Of a stretch of 64,000 nucleotides of DNA, positions 1 through 10,879 are shown piece after piece. The stretch comes from Lunularia cruciata (Eukaryota > Streptophyta > Marchantiopsida > Lunulariales > Lunulariaceae): assembly GCA_948567375.1 (NCBI GenBank), contig OX419757.1:24174732-24238731 (forward strand), given 5' to 3'. The stretch's first letter is position 1. Every line of letters starts with the position of its first letter. Position numbers and translations under genes: made by a program. The notes beneath the pieces were generated by a model. That model made no database searches. It had not been told where the DNA came from and saw only the letters and a program-made list of their open reading frames with translations.

Positions 1-405
1 AGACAAGAAGAAATGAAGAAATTTTGAGGGTTTTGGCTTGTGCTATGGCAGGAGCAGGAGAAGAAACTCTTGAGTTTTGCTTGAGCTTGGACTGAGACAG
101 AACTGGACTGAAGAAAAGGGGTAAAGTATTTGAGTTTGCTTTGCTGAGGAGGTGGGAAGAAAGGAAGAAATTTTGAGAGAAATCTGCTGGTTGAGAATGG
201 CAAGAAAGGAGTGAAGGAAATTTTGAGAGAAAACTGCTGGCTGAGTATTGGAAGAGAGGGAGAATTTTGAGAGTTCTTCTGTTTAGCCTTGGCAAAGTGA
301 CAGTGAGAAGAGAGGGAGAAATTGAAATTAGGTTGGCTTGGTCACACACAGAGGCTAGAGAAGGAGTTTGAGAGGTGGAGCTTGGCCTTGGACAAGAGTT
401 GAAAC
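1..405. repeat. purine-rich degenerate minisatellite
   Basis: A/G-rich stretch of loosely repeated modules built on the phrase AAATTTTGAGAGAAA followed by CTGCTGG. Copies of the phrase start near 168, 218 and 262, a spacing of about 45-50 bases. Stops interrupt the forward frames and nothing resembles a gene. It runs into the 90-base repeat that follows. Confidence 0.55.
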
Positions 406-406
406 T

Positions 407-555
407 TCAAGTATATGCTGTGAGTGTTGGCAGAAGTGAAGTTCTTATGAAATTTCTAGAGGTGAAGTGTAGGAGTAGAGTGAATTTTTGAATGTAGAAG
501 AGAACTATTGTGAGTGGTGGCAAAAGTGAAGTTCTTATTAAGTTTTCATAGGTGA
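407..555. repeat. 90-bp minisatellite, left block
   Basis: Tandem unit with the landmark GTTCTTATGA at 441 and again at 531, exactly 90 bases apart. The same unit, with the same period, resumes on the far side of the solo LTR at 4333, so the array was once continuous and was split by the insertion. As 90 is a multiple of three, a frame on the minus strand stays open through it; that is a by-product of periodicity and I do not call a gene. Confidence 0.8.
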
Positions 556-1106
556 TGTGGTACCGACATTTTTGTTTTTTTCTCAATTTTGAAGAAGAAG
601 TGTACAGAGAAGTTGAATTGCGCCTGTATGGCCAAAGAAGGCAAAGAAAGGTGTCCTTGTGATATAACCCAAGGTAACGTGACTTTAGAAGGCAAGGTAC
701 TTTGAGTTGACCTGTCAGCATACAACCTGAAGTAAGGAGTCTTCATCTTGGGGGTGCTCAACCCAAGGCAAGGACAGTGTAACAACTTTCCTTTGGGGTG
801 AGACATTCAAGAAGGTACCGTTCAAAAATGGTGGTCATACGCGTGAAGGACACTTGACAGTGACAAGAGCATGCATGAGGTGTAATTTCTTGGTAGAAAC
901 TTGAATTGAAGAAAGATGGAGAAGGTGTGACCCCATAAATTTAGGCTAAAGACAAAGCAATGACAAGAAATTTCCCATCACTGTTAAGAAGTTGTCCTAT
1001 AGGAGATCATGGGAAGGGAAGTGTAGTCAAAGACACGCTAGTGTATTGAGAGGAAGTCAAGAGAGTTAATCCAAGAATCAGTAGGAAGAAAAGTCCCCAG
1101 CCTAGA

Positions 1107-3531
1107 GTGGAAGAGAGAAAGATGGGAGGTGGGAAGAAGAACTCCAAATTTGTAGTGAGAAATCATGCAATTTGGAGGTTAGATATGATTGCAAGAATCA
1201 AAGTTCTGAGCAGGCTTTGGATCACATTCTTGGCATGGAATTGGAATGTTGGTTTTCTAGGTTTCATGACTGAGATCATTGAGAGTAAGTGTCTTGATGG
1301 CCTTGAAGAAGAAGAGAAGCAAGAAAATCCGGTTTGATGGACAAAGTTGGATTGGAGATAAGTACTCAGAAGAGAAGTAGGCACAAAGGAGGGTGCCACG
1401 TTCTTGGGGAAGGGAGAAGTTGTAGAAGAAACCCAAGAAGTAAGGAATGCTTTCTCTTTGAAGCGCACAAAGAATGGCTACAAAGTGGAGAGCTACAAGG
1501 ATCCTATCAAGAAGGGGTTGTGAGTGCTCTAATGGCAATCTTGAAGCCGGATAGAACGACTTATGTGATGAAGCACCAAGTGGTGTTCTTCCATAAGATG
1601 TTTGCAAGAGAGCCAATTAACTAAGCAAAGTGTTTTCATCAGAGGACAAGATAGATGATGTGGAATTTGTGATATAAGTCACCACCACATTACATTGTGC
1701 CATTTGCAGCCCATTTTTACTTGGGATTGAATCTATTGAATGCGGCAAAGAGGCACAGGTGTCTCATTTCCATCCCAACTTGAAAGAGATGTTGATGCAG
1801 AGGAGTAGCAGTACATCCTGCAAATCAGGAGTAGCGATGAATAGTACAAGCAGACGAGGCAAAATGTGCAAGTGAAGGTGAGTACTCCGAAGTTGAAGAA
1901 GAGGAGTTGACAAGGAGAAGAAGAAGAAGTGGAGAATGTGTGACCTTAGAAAGCCAGAAGTGTGAACCCAAGGAGAGAATTGGTGGTGATTGCATTGCCA
2001 AATGAAGAGTCGGAAAGAGAGGCTGAGTGCAAGTCTGAAGACTCAGAGAAGGAAAAAGAACCCGAGTTCACACTATTGAGTGGGAGCACAAGCAGTGACA
2101 ATGAGGACGGTAGGGAGATGTAGACAGTACCCAAAGAAGAGGAAGCTAAGATGGAGATGGTGAAGAAAGGTAACTCAAAACTGGAAGATGAAGTTCCAAA
2201 GCAGGAGGAAAAGAGAGTTACAATTCAGAGGGAAGTTTGTTCTAGACAAAGGGAAAAGTATGAAGTAGGGCCGAGTAATGTGAGAGAAGTGGAGAGTGGA
2301 AGTTTGAGAAGCGATGAATCCATTCCTATAAGGCAATTACAGCTAAGAAGGCAAGTATCAAGAGAGGAAGAGACAAAGAAGGAGATGAGTCTGCAAGCCA
2401 AGGTAATTCTGAGTGAAGGAATAGAGTATTTGTGGGAGGTTGTGTGCCCATTGTTGGTGAAGTTAGAGCACAAGAAGGACATGCAGTCAAAGTGTCCGGA
2501 GGTGAAGATTGTATTGCAAGTGTTAGCTCACTTGGAAGAAGAGAACTCGGAGTTGAAGAAAAATATCACTTGAGGTGAGGAGGAAAGGGAAGTACTACAA
2601 GTAGATGTTGTAGTGCAGAATCAAGTGATTGAGAACTTGAAGAGAGAAGCGAGGAGTAGAGAGGGACTCATAGAGCAGAGTGACATATCGAGGGAAAGGC
2701 AAGTAGTTGAGTATGAAATCTTGAAGCAGTAGTTTGCTAATTTGAGATTAGAAATTATCCATGCTATGGCAAGAGTAGCAAAGAAAGAGCAAGAGCTCGA
2801 TAGAGTGATGGAGAGTGTACAAGAGAAAAAGCAACTTTGGCAAAGAGAGTTGATAGCAAGATATAGAGAGGAGGAAAGGTTAAGATAGTTACTTTGCAAT
2901 TAGGAGGAGAAGATTGTGCAAAAGGAGAAAGAAAAGGAGACTATGAAAGCCAAGTTCAAAGTGGAATTGGCAATGTACAGAGAAGATTGGCTTGCAACTC
3001 GAGAATGGGAGAGAAAAATGCAACTGGAACCATTGAAGGAGATTGTGATCAAGATGAATTTGATGCTAAGTATAGATGCCAACATGCAAATTGAAGAGAC
3101 ACAGCTACACAACTTGAAGTTGTTGGTGCAAGAGATGAAATACAAAGGACAAAGATTTGAATGCTTTACTTATCAATCTCAAAACTCGTGTAGATAGGAA
3201 GATATTAGAAGTGGAAGATAATATCAAGATTATATTAGACTTGGTGAAATTAGAGATAGATAAACTTAGGAAGGATCTAAAAGTGAAACCCAAAGTAGAT
3301 GACATAGGAGTCCAGATATATTAGGAGTTACCAATGAAGATATTAGATAAGAGTGGGTTGGGAGATAGAGGTTTAGAAGGTTTACACACTAGTAGAATTG
3401 GAGATCAAGAAAGAGAAATGTTAGAATTAGTAGAGGAATTAGGAGTTGTGAAACCCAAGGACAGAGTAGTAGTGAGTGAAGTTACTTCAGGTTTGAAAGC
3501 CGAGGAAGAAGTAGACATCGGATTGGAGTAG
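1107..3531 (+). pseudogene. U3-borne reading frame of the giant LTR, copy A (fossil)
   Basis: Remnant of the long frame carried by this LTR family. Open pieces lie at 1107-1337, 1334-1624, 2151-2573, 2916-3197 and 3334-3531. The first pieces carry the N-terminal region, with phrases such as NHAIWRLDMIARIKVLSRLW and, further on, FHKMFAREPIN. The middle is rich in E, K, Q and R, as in a long coiled coil. The last piece is the tail, with LELVEELGVVKPKDR. The same pieces recur in the same order in the copies at 13117-15623, 20816-23250 and 58850-62010. Function is unknown. The N-terminal phrase pattern loosely recalls the 'putative plant transposon protein' domain, which only a profile search could confirm. 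The frame is broken in several places. Confidence 0.6.
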
Positions 3532-3648
3532 TACCAGATTTGAGATTTGAAGAGGCAGATATGAAGAGAGATGGTTTGTCATTTTGGATCTACAGGTTAG
3601 AAGAGTTGTTAAGAAGCGGTATAGTTGTTATAACTGTCGTTTTCTTCA

Positions 3649-3658
3649 CTATTTAAGA
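3649..3658 (+). promoter_or_regulatory. TATA-like box of giant LTR A
   Basis: CTATTTAAGA lies just after the reading-frame remnant and about 0.67 kb before the LTR end. Near-identical boxes occupy the matching place in the other full-size copies (12991-13000 on the minus strand, 23369-23379 and 62120-62129), which marks it as the likely LTR promoter and places the reading frame in U3. Confidence 0.5.
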
Positions 3659-4332
3659 GTGACATTTGCAAGAAATTGTTATTCAATGCTCATTATTTAT
3701 GAGAATAGATAAAGCAAAGTGCTATGAAGCAGTGCTCGTCATTTGAGCTTGATTCTGAGTATCAACATTGTGATTGTGATTGTGTGTGAATAATTTTGGA
3801 GTGCAAGTCAGTGTGTTTGTTGGATGTTAGATTTTGCAACCTTGATCTTCATTTTGTGTGTTTGATCTTGAGCAAAGTGCAATTGGAGCAATGCCTTGAT
3901 AGATCTGAGAGGAATTGTAGTGTTGGTAGTATTCTGCATTTGTGAGTGCAGCGCAATGTTGATGTGAAGCAATTTTGATCAAGAAAGTTGTGCCTTCAAT
4001 GGAGAGGTGGAACACAATTTTGAGGCAAAGTCGTTTTGCAATGAAGTGCCATTTTTGGGAGAGCCTGGATCATCACAATCAAGATTGTTTGGATAGAATT
4101 GATGGAGTTGTGATTAAGAAGTGTTAATTTTTGACAAGATTGCAAATTAATGCTTGTTACTCTCTTTTGGATGTGGTTTCTACCTGAGAGATTAAAGACA
4201 CAACCAAGAAGAATTGAATATTGTTACTATTTGACTTTGTATTTGACCAATTCTGACTAGTATCTCTACGGGAATGAATGTTACTTACTTGATTACCGCA
4301 AAAAGTGATATTTGCCGGGTTGTCATAGATGA

Positions 4333-4620
4333 AATGCATGAGTAGAGTGAATTTTGGAATGTAGAAGAGAACTATTGTGAGTGGTGGCAGAAGTGAAGTT
4401 CTTATGAAGTTTCCAGAGGTGGAGTGCAAGAGTAGAGTGAAATTTTGGATGCAAAAGAGAACTATTGTGAGTGTTGGCAAAAGTGAAGTTCTTATGAAGT
4501 TTTCTAGAGGTAGAGTGCAAGAGTAGAGTGAAAATTTGAATGTAGAAAGGACGGTTGTGAGTGTTGGCAGAAGTGAAATTTCTATGAATGATAAATTTGG
4601 AAGCGGATGTGTGTTATGAA
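4333..4620. repeat. 90-bp minisatellite, right block
   Basis: Continuation of the array at 407-555. The landmark starts at 4398, 4488 and 4578 (the last diverged), again with an exact 90-base period. The minus strand stays open through 4157-4648 with a repeating 30-residue pattern caused by the period. Confidence 0.8.
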
Positions 4621-4980
4621 TTAGGATTAAAGTCGAAGGAAGCTCCATTCTAGGAGCCCACAGTCCGGTCTACCTAAGTGGAGTAATACAACAGTCTGGG
4701 TGCTGGGTTAAAGTCTGGTTAGAACATTCACTATTTCTATAGAGACCACCTTAACTAATTTCCCGAACCTAAACATCAGAACCATAGCTGAGCTTGACAC
4801 GGGAATAGATCATGATACCAACATAGGTAGGAACCTTAAAACCATACAGCCATGACAAGCCCGGTGTTGAGAAAGCCAAGAACAAACATAGAACCTTTGG
4901 AAATAGTTGACCTTAGGGGAAGTTACAACAATAAGTTCATATAGAGACAGATTCCCAACAATCCATGAGTAGGAAGGAAT
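4621..4980. other. unrecognised interval
   Basis: Mixed-composition sequence with no convincing frame, no similarity to the other repeats of the window and no visible tandem structure. It may be the edge of another retroelement; I cannot assign it. Confidence 0.4.
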
Positions 4981-5640
4981 GTCAGTCTACAGGAAAAATC
5001 CAAAAGAAAGACAATAAGGACAAACTGAGCACAAGCAGCCATGTGCCTGGCACACTCTCAAAACCAAACATTCTCCGCAACACCAGCTGCACAAGAGATC
5101 TAAACATCACCTTCTTCAACTTCCATGTGGTAAGATGAGCAAGTATAGAGACAATGAAACAACAATGAATTCTAAAGCCTAGAAGACCCAAAGAGAAAAG
5201 GCTCTTTTCGCAAAGGGAAAAGAGTGATTTATGAGTGAATAAAAAGCTCTAAACCCTACATTAATTCTCATCTTCACATAAGTAGACCAACTATAGTAGT
5301 GAGAAAACTCAAGGCCCAAGTACTTATGAGAAGAAACTTGCTCCAAATGCTGTCCATAAAAAAGAAAGATATTGCTCCTTGCTGAAACATGGTTTTTGCC
5401 TCTTGAGGCTGAAGCTTTGTTTTAGCTCTCACATATGCCACTAAGGTGAGGTCCATGGAGCATGAAAGACTTCCCTACCAAGGTTTTTGTGCAACTCTAT
5501 TTATTGGTTGGTATACAATCTGATTGCATGGGCCACAAGGTGGAATATCTGTGAGCGACATTGGAGATTGCACATTGGTGCATTGATTCTCATCTTTACA
5601 CAAGTAGACCAACTATAGTCATGAGAAAACTCAAGGGCCA
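4981..5640. mobile_element. L1-type LINE mosaic, alternating orientations
   Basis: Three abutting pieces of the LINE ORF2 C-terminal half. Bases 4981-5371 are minus strand and include the phrase LAHLTTWKLKKVMFRSLVQ, matching LAHLTTWELKKVLFRSLVQ of other copies. Bases 5372-5580 are plus strand and match 18940-19130. Bases 5582-5640 are minus strand again and repeat part of the first piece. This is debris from inversion or insertion of LINE into LINE; nothing here is functional. Confidence 0.75.
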
Positions 5641-6025
5641 AGAGTGTGGAGAATGCTTTGTGTGTGCAAAGAGAGAGCCTTCGGAAGTGACAAGGTAGTG
5701 AAGGATTTAGGGGAGAATGCTTTGAGTGCAAGAGTGAGGAGAAAAATGCTTAAAGGAGATCTATATGAATTGACAGGACAATAAGGAGTTTGGGAGGATT
5801 CTTCAAGTTGACAGAGAGCCTTTGGTAGTGATAGGGCAGTGAAGGAGTTTGGGGAAAATGCTTTGAGTGCAAGAGTGAGGAGAAAAATGCTCAAAGGAGA
5901 TTTGTGTGAATTGGCAAGATAGTAAGGAGTTTGGAGAATGCTTCAAGTGCAGGAGTGAAGAGAGAAATGCTCAAAGAGAGATCTGTGTGAATTGATAGGA
6001 CAATAAGGAGTTTGGGAGGATGCTT
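5640..6025. repeat. compound minisatellite, left block
   Basis: Tandem modules with the landmark GAGAATGC at 5713, 5853 (as GAAAATGC) and 5934, spacings of 140 and 81 bases, so 81-base units plus an extra module of about 59. Shared phrases are AGTGCAAGAGTGAGGAGAAA and CAATAAGGAGTTTGG. It resembles the purine-rich repeats at 1-405 in style but not in unit. Confidence 0.7.
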
Positions 6026-6708
6026 TGTAACACCCATTTGTGCATTTGTGTGGTATTGTGATATTTAGCTTGGTATTACAAGTACTTAAGAGATATTATT
6101 TATATAGAGATAAAGGATGGTTCTATATTAGTCATGGTTAGCTAAAGTTAGTCATAGCTAAGATAGAGGGAACCTTACTTTAGAGGAAGTAGAAAAGATG
6201 AGCACCACTATTTTGGATTTTAGTGTATTGACTTGGTATTATTCCTAGGTGTTTGGTTTTGAGGAAAGAGTTGAGAACTCTTGGGCCCACAAGCCTTTTT
6301 TGTTTTGGATTCTTCTTTAGTCCAAGGATAGCCCATGTGAAGGAATCCTTGACTTAGTGGTTGGGTCAAGATAAGATCACATGCTTAGGGGAATATGCCC
6401 ATGTGAATGGATATTCCTTTCTACTTTTTGACTTTTAGCCTAGTAACTTGAGTTACTCTAGTAATTAGTAACTTTGGTACATAACTATTTCACAAGTATA
6501 TAAACAAGGGGTGAGGAAGTACTCATCATCCTTTCATTTGCAACTATCTCTCTCTCATTGAGTTCTCTAGTGAGCAATGTCTTGAGTCTTGGAGTGTAAG
6601 CCTTGGAAGAGTATGATGGAGTTGGGGTTCCTTGCCTTCTTAGTCCATGGTGCGCTACCATAATAGCCATCAGAGGTTCATCTTGAGTGAGAGACAGGCC
6701 GGCTCACA
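6026..6708 (+). mobile_element. solo LTR of the G2 Ty3/gypsy family
   Basis: A 683-base LTR, starting TGTAACACCC and ending GGCTCACA. GCTT precedes it (6022-6025) and GCTT follows it (6709-6712), so the target duplication is 4 bases, or 5 with a change. It sits inside the compound minisatellite, which resumes directly after. Its sequence, in reverse orientation, matches the 3' LTR of G2 at 56764-57449 over the whole length. The solo state implies loss of the internal part by recombination between two LTRs. Confidence 0.85.
6497..6505 (+). promoter_or_regulatory. TATA box of the G2-family LTR
   Basis: TATATAAAC in the 3' third of the LTR, followed by a pyrimidine-rich stretch with a run of CT repeats. 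The same box appears on the minus strand in the G2 LTR near 56964-56972. A typical core promoter position for a plant LTR. Confidence 0.55.
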
Positions 6709-6840
6709 GCTTCAAGTTGACAGATAGTCTTTGGTAGTGATAGGGCAATAAGAGAGGGAAAAAGGTTTTGAGTGGCCAAGAGTGTGGATAGGAGCTTTGA
6801 AAAGCTTGATAATGAAGAGATATCAATGTGAAGTGAAGAG
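6709..6840. repeat. compound minisatellite, right block
   Basis: Continuation of 5640-6025 after the solo LTR, with the module CTTCAAGTTGACAGA, TTTGGTAGTGATAGGGCA and AAGAGTGTGGA. It ends where a LINE 3' end is joined. Confidence 0.65.
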
Positions 6841-7020
6841 CTTTAGCATTAGGGAAGTATATGACGGAGATTAGTTTACATTGGACCAATTTTTTACAAA
6901 TTGGTCAGATGTTCTAGGCTTGTTGGGGCTCATATTTCATGTGTTTTGCATTGTGTTTTGAGCCTTTTGACTCTTTGGGTCTTCCGGGCTTTATATTTCA
7001 TTATTTCATTGTTTCATTGT
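6841..7020 (+). mobile_element. 5'-truncated L1-type LINE 3' end
   Basis: Last 180 bases of the LINE: the end of ORF2 (LALGKYM type), the 3' UTR with GACTCTTTGGGTCTTCC, and a tail of TTCATT/GTTTCATT repeats. 5' truncation is usual for target-primed insertion. Confidence 0.8.
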
Positions 7021-7073
7021 AGAATCAGATGGCTACCACTCCACTTTAGAAGTTCAACACATAGTCCATCAAG

Positions 7074-7275
7074 ACATAGTCTCAACTCTCTTACAGGTTG
7101 AAGCTTTAGCATTTGAGAAGTATATGACCAAGATTAGTTTACATTGGATTAATTTGTTTTAGATTGGTCAGATGCCCTAAGCTCTTGCTTAGGCTCACAT
7201 TTCATGTGTTTTGTATTGTTTTTTGAGCCTTTTGACTCTTTGGGTCTTCCGTGCTTTATATTTCATTCTCATTGT
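7074..7275 (+). mobile_element. nested LINE 3' end with target duplication
   Basis: About 200 bases of LINE 3' end on the plus strand within a minus-strand LINE. CATCAAG stands on both sides (7067-7073 and 7276-7282), a 7-base target duplication, and the host LINE reads through correctly if it is removed. Confidence 0.8.
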
Positions 7276-7691
7276 CATCAAGGTCTTGAGCCTTACCATT
7301 GGCCAATATTGGAGTTGGTACTTGATATCAACTTCAAAGAGATCCAAGGCTAAGTGCCATGTTGGGAGCATTAAGGAAAAAGTATAGATCCTTCACATAG
7401 TTACAAAGCTCCTTCAGGTCTAGCAATGGAGATAAAGATCTGATGGTTACCTTCTTCCAAAATGCCTTGGGATTTGCTCCTTAGTTCAGTGCTCAACTCA
7501 ACTCCCTTGAGTCTCAAAAAATGCCCACTTCTTGCCCTTCACCAACTTTTTAAGATACAAAAGCCTGAGTTTGTGCAATCTGATCAAGAGATCTATCTAT
7601 AGCTTTGGTCCTTGCCATTTGACAATCAACCACCTATTGCAAGGGAGACCAAGTCTATTCCTGTGAGACCCTCTTGGAAGCAAAGTAGTTG

Positions 7692-8090
7692 AACAATGAA
7701 CAATGAACAATGAAATATATAGCCCAAAAGACCCAAAGAGTCAAAAGGCTGAAAACAAAATACAAACATATGAATGTGAGCCTAGGGCAACAGACCAATC
7801 TGTAACAAACTTGTTTGATGTAAACTAATGCCAATCATATACTTCCCTAACACTAAAGCCTCAATCTGTAAGAGTGTTGAGAAATCACTACAACTAATCT
7901 GATATTTTACTTTGAAGGCTTCAAGGCTATATCAACAATTTCTTTCTCCATCTTGGACTCCTCCATTGTGCCAATCACTTATCACTCACAGTCAATCTGG
8001 AAGTTTTACTTCCAACACCAAAACTTCAAAATTTTTAAGTATTTTCAAGTAGGCATTGCTTCTATTTTATAGCTCTAAGCACTATTAGGT
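7692..8090 (-). mobile_element. nested LINE, 3' end joined to 5' UTR
   Basis: Starts with the reversed tail (ACAATGAACAATGAACAATG) followed by the 3' UTR and the end of ORF2. Near 7900 it jumps to the start of ORF1 and the 5' UTR (CTTCCAACACCAAAACTTC), so almost the whole body is missing. This looks like an internally deleted copy or two fused copies. The 5' edge near 8090 is not sharp. Confidence 0.65.
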
Positions 8091-8918
8091 GTTGTACTTT
8101 GAAACTCCAACACATCCTTTGTCAAAGAGTGGAAAGGTTGCATGGTGTTGAGAACTCCACTTGAGTAGATTGGTGATGTCAATGGAGCAAAGTAGCAAAT
8201 AGCAAGGAACCAAGGTGTAATAACTCCTCCAATCTTCAACCATTGGTATTGTCCACTTGAGTTTTGGCTTATCAAAGAGATTGATTTCTCAAAGCCAAAA
8301 TTAACATAAGTAGCAATAAATCCAAAGCCCCTTCCTTTGAATTACCTCTGCTTGTTCCAAGTTGAACCAACAAGAGTGGTTGATGCAGATAGAAGAAGTT
8401 CAACCAACTAATTGTTACATTGTTGAAAATCAAACTCCACTCCATAGAGCTCAATTCTCATGGATAGCTTGTTGGTATAGATCTCTCTTGTGAAAATCTA
8501 GATGGATTTTCTCTCTAAAGGCATGGTCAATAGGTAATTTGGCTCCATTGAGGCAAGAAAGAAGGAAGGCACAAGATAAAGGTGCATGGTCTGATTCAAG
8601 TTGAGGGTCTAAAATAGCAAAATCTAAGAAAATGTGTATATCATTGGGTGAGATGAGCATATAATCTACAATGGTTGATCTTACAAATTTTTGGAAATTG
8701 AGAAATGCCATTCAAGATCTTCAAGCTACAATTGTGTCAAAAGCTCAAAAAATGCTCACTCATGGGATTGGACATAAGATCTTTGGAATAGTGGGACCAT
8801 ATGGTACCCATATTTTTGTTTTTTTCTATTTTTGAGGAAGAAGTGTACAAATGAAGTCATATTGTACTTGCATGGCATCAAAAGGTGAAGAATGTTGTCT
8901 TTGGGTTGTAACACAAAG

Positions 8919-10805
8919 TGTGGTACCCACATTTTTCATTTTGGACGAGTTTTGAAGAAGAAGTGCCTTGTTGAAACCAAATGGGGAAGAAATGAGTGGA
9001 AACGTGTGTTTTGATCAAGCTTGAGGGAGTTAAATTTGTGTAAGAGGAAAAAGGACTCGGACTAGATCAAACCCGAAGAAGCTTATTTTGTGTCAGAGGA
9101 GGAAAAAATTTGCCGGAGGAGGGTTTCTTAGTATAGGAATAAAGGTTACAAGTCAGGAATACTGCAGGGACATATCTGAATGATCACAAGTCCAAATCAA
9201 GTGTACTATATCTCGTTGGAAGCGTCTCGTTCAGGGCTTTCCATTGCCACCAAAATCGCAAAGTTTAGAGGTCTATAGAAGAAGTTAGAAGCATTTGAAG
9301 TTTTGGGAGTAGATGTGAAGAGTAGTTTGGTATCTTCGGATCAATGTGACTTCGGACTTTGTATTTTGGACTTCGGGTTTACATGACTTTGGGTCATGAG
9401 ACTTCACTTCAAGACTAAGATGCCCAACTAAATCTGAGGTAGCTGGACCTCGGAGTGTAGTGAAAGTGACTTAGAGAATATAACGGGAAACATTAGAGGA
9501 AGTTAGAGTAAGGAAAGAAGATATTTAGGATACTCATGACTTATCTTATCTTCTGATTGAAGATAAGATAGAATTAAAGGAGAAGTAGCAGTAGTGAATA
9601 AACCCTAAGTACAGGATCAGACAATGTCTTTTGGGTCAGTTATATGAGTGAATAAGGGAAAGTGGGTTACAAATTGAAGGTGTAGATAGTGTATTCATAC
9701 TTTTAATTATAATTCTTGATGATCACACAATAGAATTAGTAAGTAATTGATAGTAGTTAAACCCAAAGTAAGAGAAGTAGGAGTGCAGGTGGCTTTGGAT
9801 TTGATATTTGACACTTTAGAGAAGAGTGGGTCGGAAGATAAAGTAGTAGAAAGGTTACCCATGACCTCAATTGTAGATCAGAGCAAAGAAGTAGTAAAAT
9901 TGATAGAAGAGTTAGGAGTTATGAAACCCGAGGACAAAGCAATAGGAAGTAAAGTTACTTTGGGTTTGGGTTTGAAAGCCGAAGAAGAAGTAGACACCAA
10001 CTTGGATTAGTAATCGATTTGAGATTTGAATAGGTAGATACGAAGAGGTGCATTGTCATTTTGAATCTGTAGGTTTGTAGAGTCATTAGGAAGAGGTACA
10101 TTAGGAAGATAACTGTCAATTGTTTCACTACTTAAGGGGAGAATTCTTAGTCTTATGTTGTTCAGTGCTCACAATTTTGAGAATAGATAAAGCAAAGTGC
10201 TATGAAGAAGTGCTCGTCGCTTGAGCTTGATTGCGAGTATGAACTTTGTGTTTGTGTTTGTGAGTGTGTGGAGAAACTCAAAGTGCAAGTCAATGTGCTT
10301 GTTGGATGTTGGATTCCACAGCTTTGATCTTCATTCTGTGTGTTTGATCCTGAGTGAAGTGCATCAGAGCAATGCCTTGATAGATCTGAGAGGTATTGTA
10401 GTGTTGGTAGTATTTTGCATTTGTGAGTGCCGTGCAAAGTTGATGTGAAGCAATTTTGATCAAGGAAGTTGTGCCTTCAATGGAAGGGTAGAACACAATT
10501 CTAAGGCAAAGTCGTTTTGCAATGAAGTGCCGTGTTTGGGATAGCTTGAATCATCACAATCAAGATTGTTTGGAAAGATTTGATAGAGTTGTGATTAAGG
10601 AGTGTTACTTTGTGACAAGACTTAGAATCAGTGTTTGTTACTCTCTTCTGGGTGTGGTTTCTACCTGAGAGATTAAAGACACAACCAATAAGAACTACAT
10701 TGTTACTGTTTGACTTTGTAGTTGGACATTTCTGACTCGTATCTCTGTGAGAACAAAATTTACTTACCTGATAACCGCAAAAGTGATATTTGCCAGTTTG
10801 TCACA
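8919..10805 (+). mobile_element. 1.9-kb solo LTR, variant of the G1 family (D2)
   Basis: Starts TGTGGTACCC, ends TTTGTCACA, and is flanked by perfect CAAAG duplications (8914-8918 and 10806-10810). The last 1.05 kb or so is the family 3' part: the tail of the reading frame, then the R-U5-like end. The first 0.8 kb is not like the other copies beyond the terminal 20 bases. It is either a subfamily with a replaced 5' segment or a recombinant. The intact duplication suggests it is younger than its host. Confidence 0.85.
9747..10010 (+). pseudogene. tail of the U3-borne frame in LTR D2 (fossil)
   Basis: Encodes only the conserved C-terminal tail of the LTR-borne protein: TLEKSGSEDKVVERLP and then KLIEELGVMKPEDKA, ending in an acidic stretch. 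The same tail is found at 3334-3531, 13117-13446 (minus strand), about 23090-23250 and 61835-62017. The N-terminal and coiled-coil parts are absent from this LTR. Confidence 0.6.
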
Positions 10806-10879
10806 CAAAGTAAAGTGACTTTGTGTCAGAAGACAAAGTACTCATATTGGTCTTGTCAGCATTCAAACTGAAGTAAGGA

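Larger units (their letters stand above)
556..4327 (+). mobile_element. giant solo LTR (copy A) of the G1 Ty3/gypsy family
   Basis: A 3,772-base LTR fossil. It starts TGTGGTACC and ends TTGTCATA (the family end is TTGTCACA). It is flanked by GGTGA (551-555) and GATGA (4328-4332), a 5-base target duplication with one difference. Removing it and one flank restores the 90-bp minisatellite in register. The identification as an LTR comes from G1, whose gag-pol core is bounded by the same two ends. Parts in order: a 5' segment of about 0.5 kb, a long reading-frame remnant, a TATA-like box, and about 0.67 kb to the end. The copy is old and broken, with several breaks in the reading frame. Confidence 0.85.
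7021..8799 (-). mobile_element. L1-type LINE fragments, rearranged, minus strand
   Basis: Pieces of ORF2 on the minus strand. Bases 7021-7690 cover the linker and early reverse transcriptase (KKLANGKAE type phrases). Bases 8090-8799 cover the endonuclease, but permuted: reading 5' to 3' on the minus strand, the C-terminal half (8711-8451, with SDHAPLSCA) comes before the N-terminal and middle parts (8375-8075, with SSGQYQWLKIGG). Two further LINE ends are inserted (7074-7275 plus strand; 7692 to about 8090 minus strand). The left edge of the G1 element cuts it at 8800. No piece is functional. Confidence 0.75.

Noticed and set aside
556-4327. DNA transposon with TGTG...CACA inverted ends and 5-base duplication
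   Set aside because: The ends TGTGGTACCC and GGGTTGTCACA look weakly inverted, and the unit has no direct repeats of its own. But the same ends bound the G1 core: one is followed by a primer site (24054) and the other preceded by a polypurine tract (30152). It is a solo LTR.
4157-4648. 163-residue minus-strand frame
   Set aside because: It is a 30-residue repeat created by the 90-base period of the minisatellite, and it runs across the LTR boundary. Not a gene.
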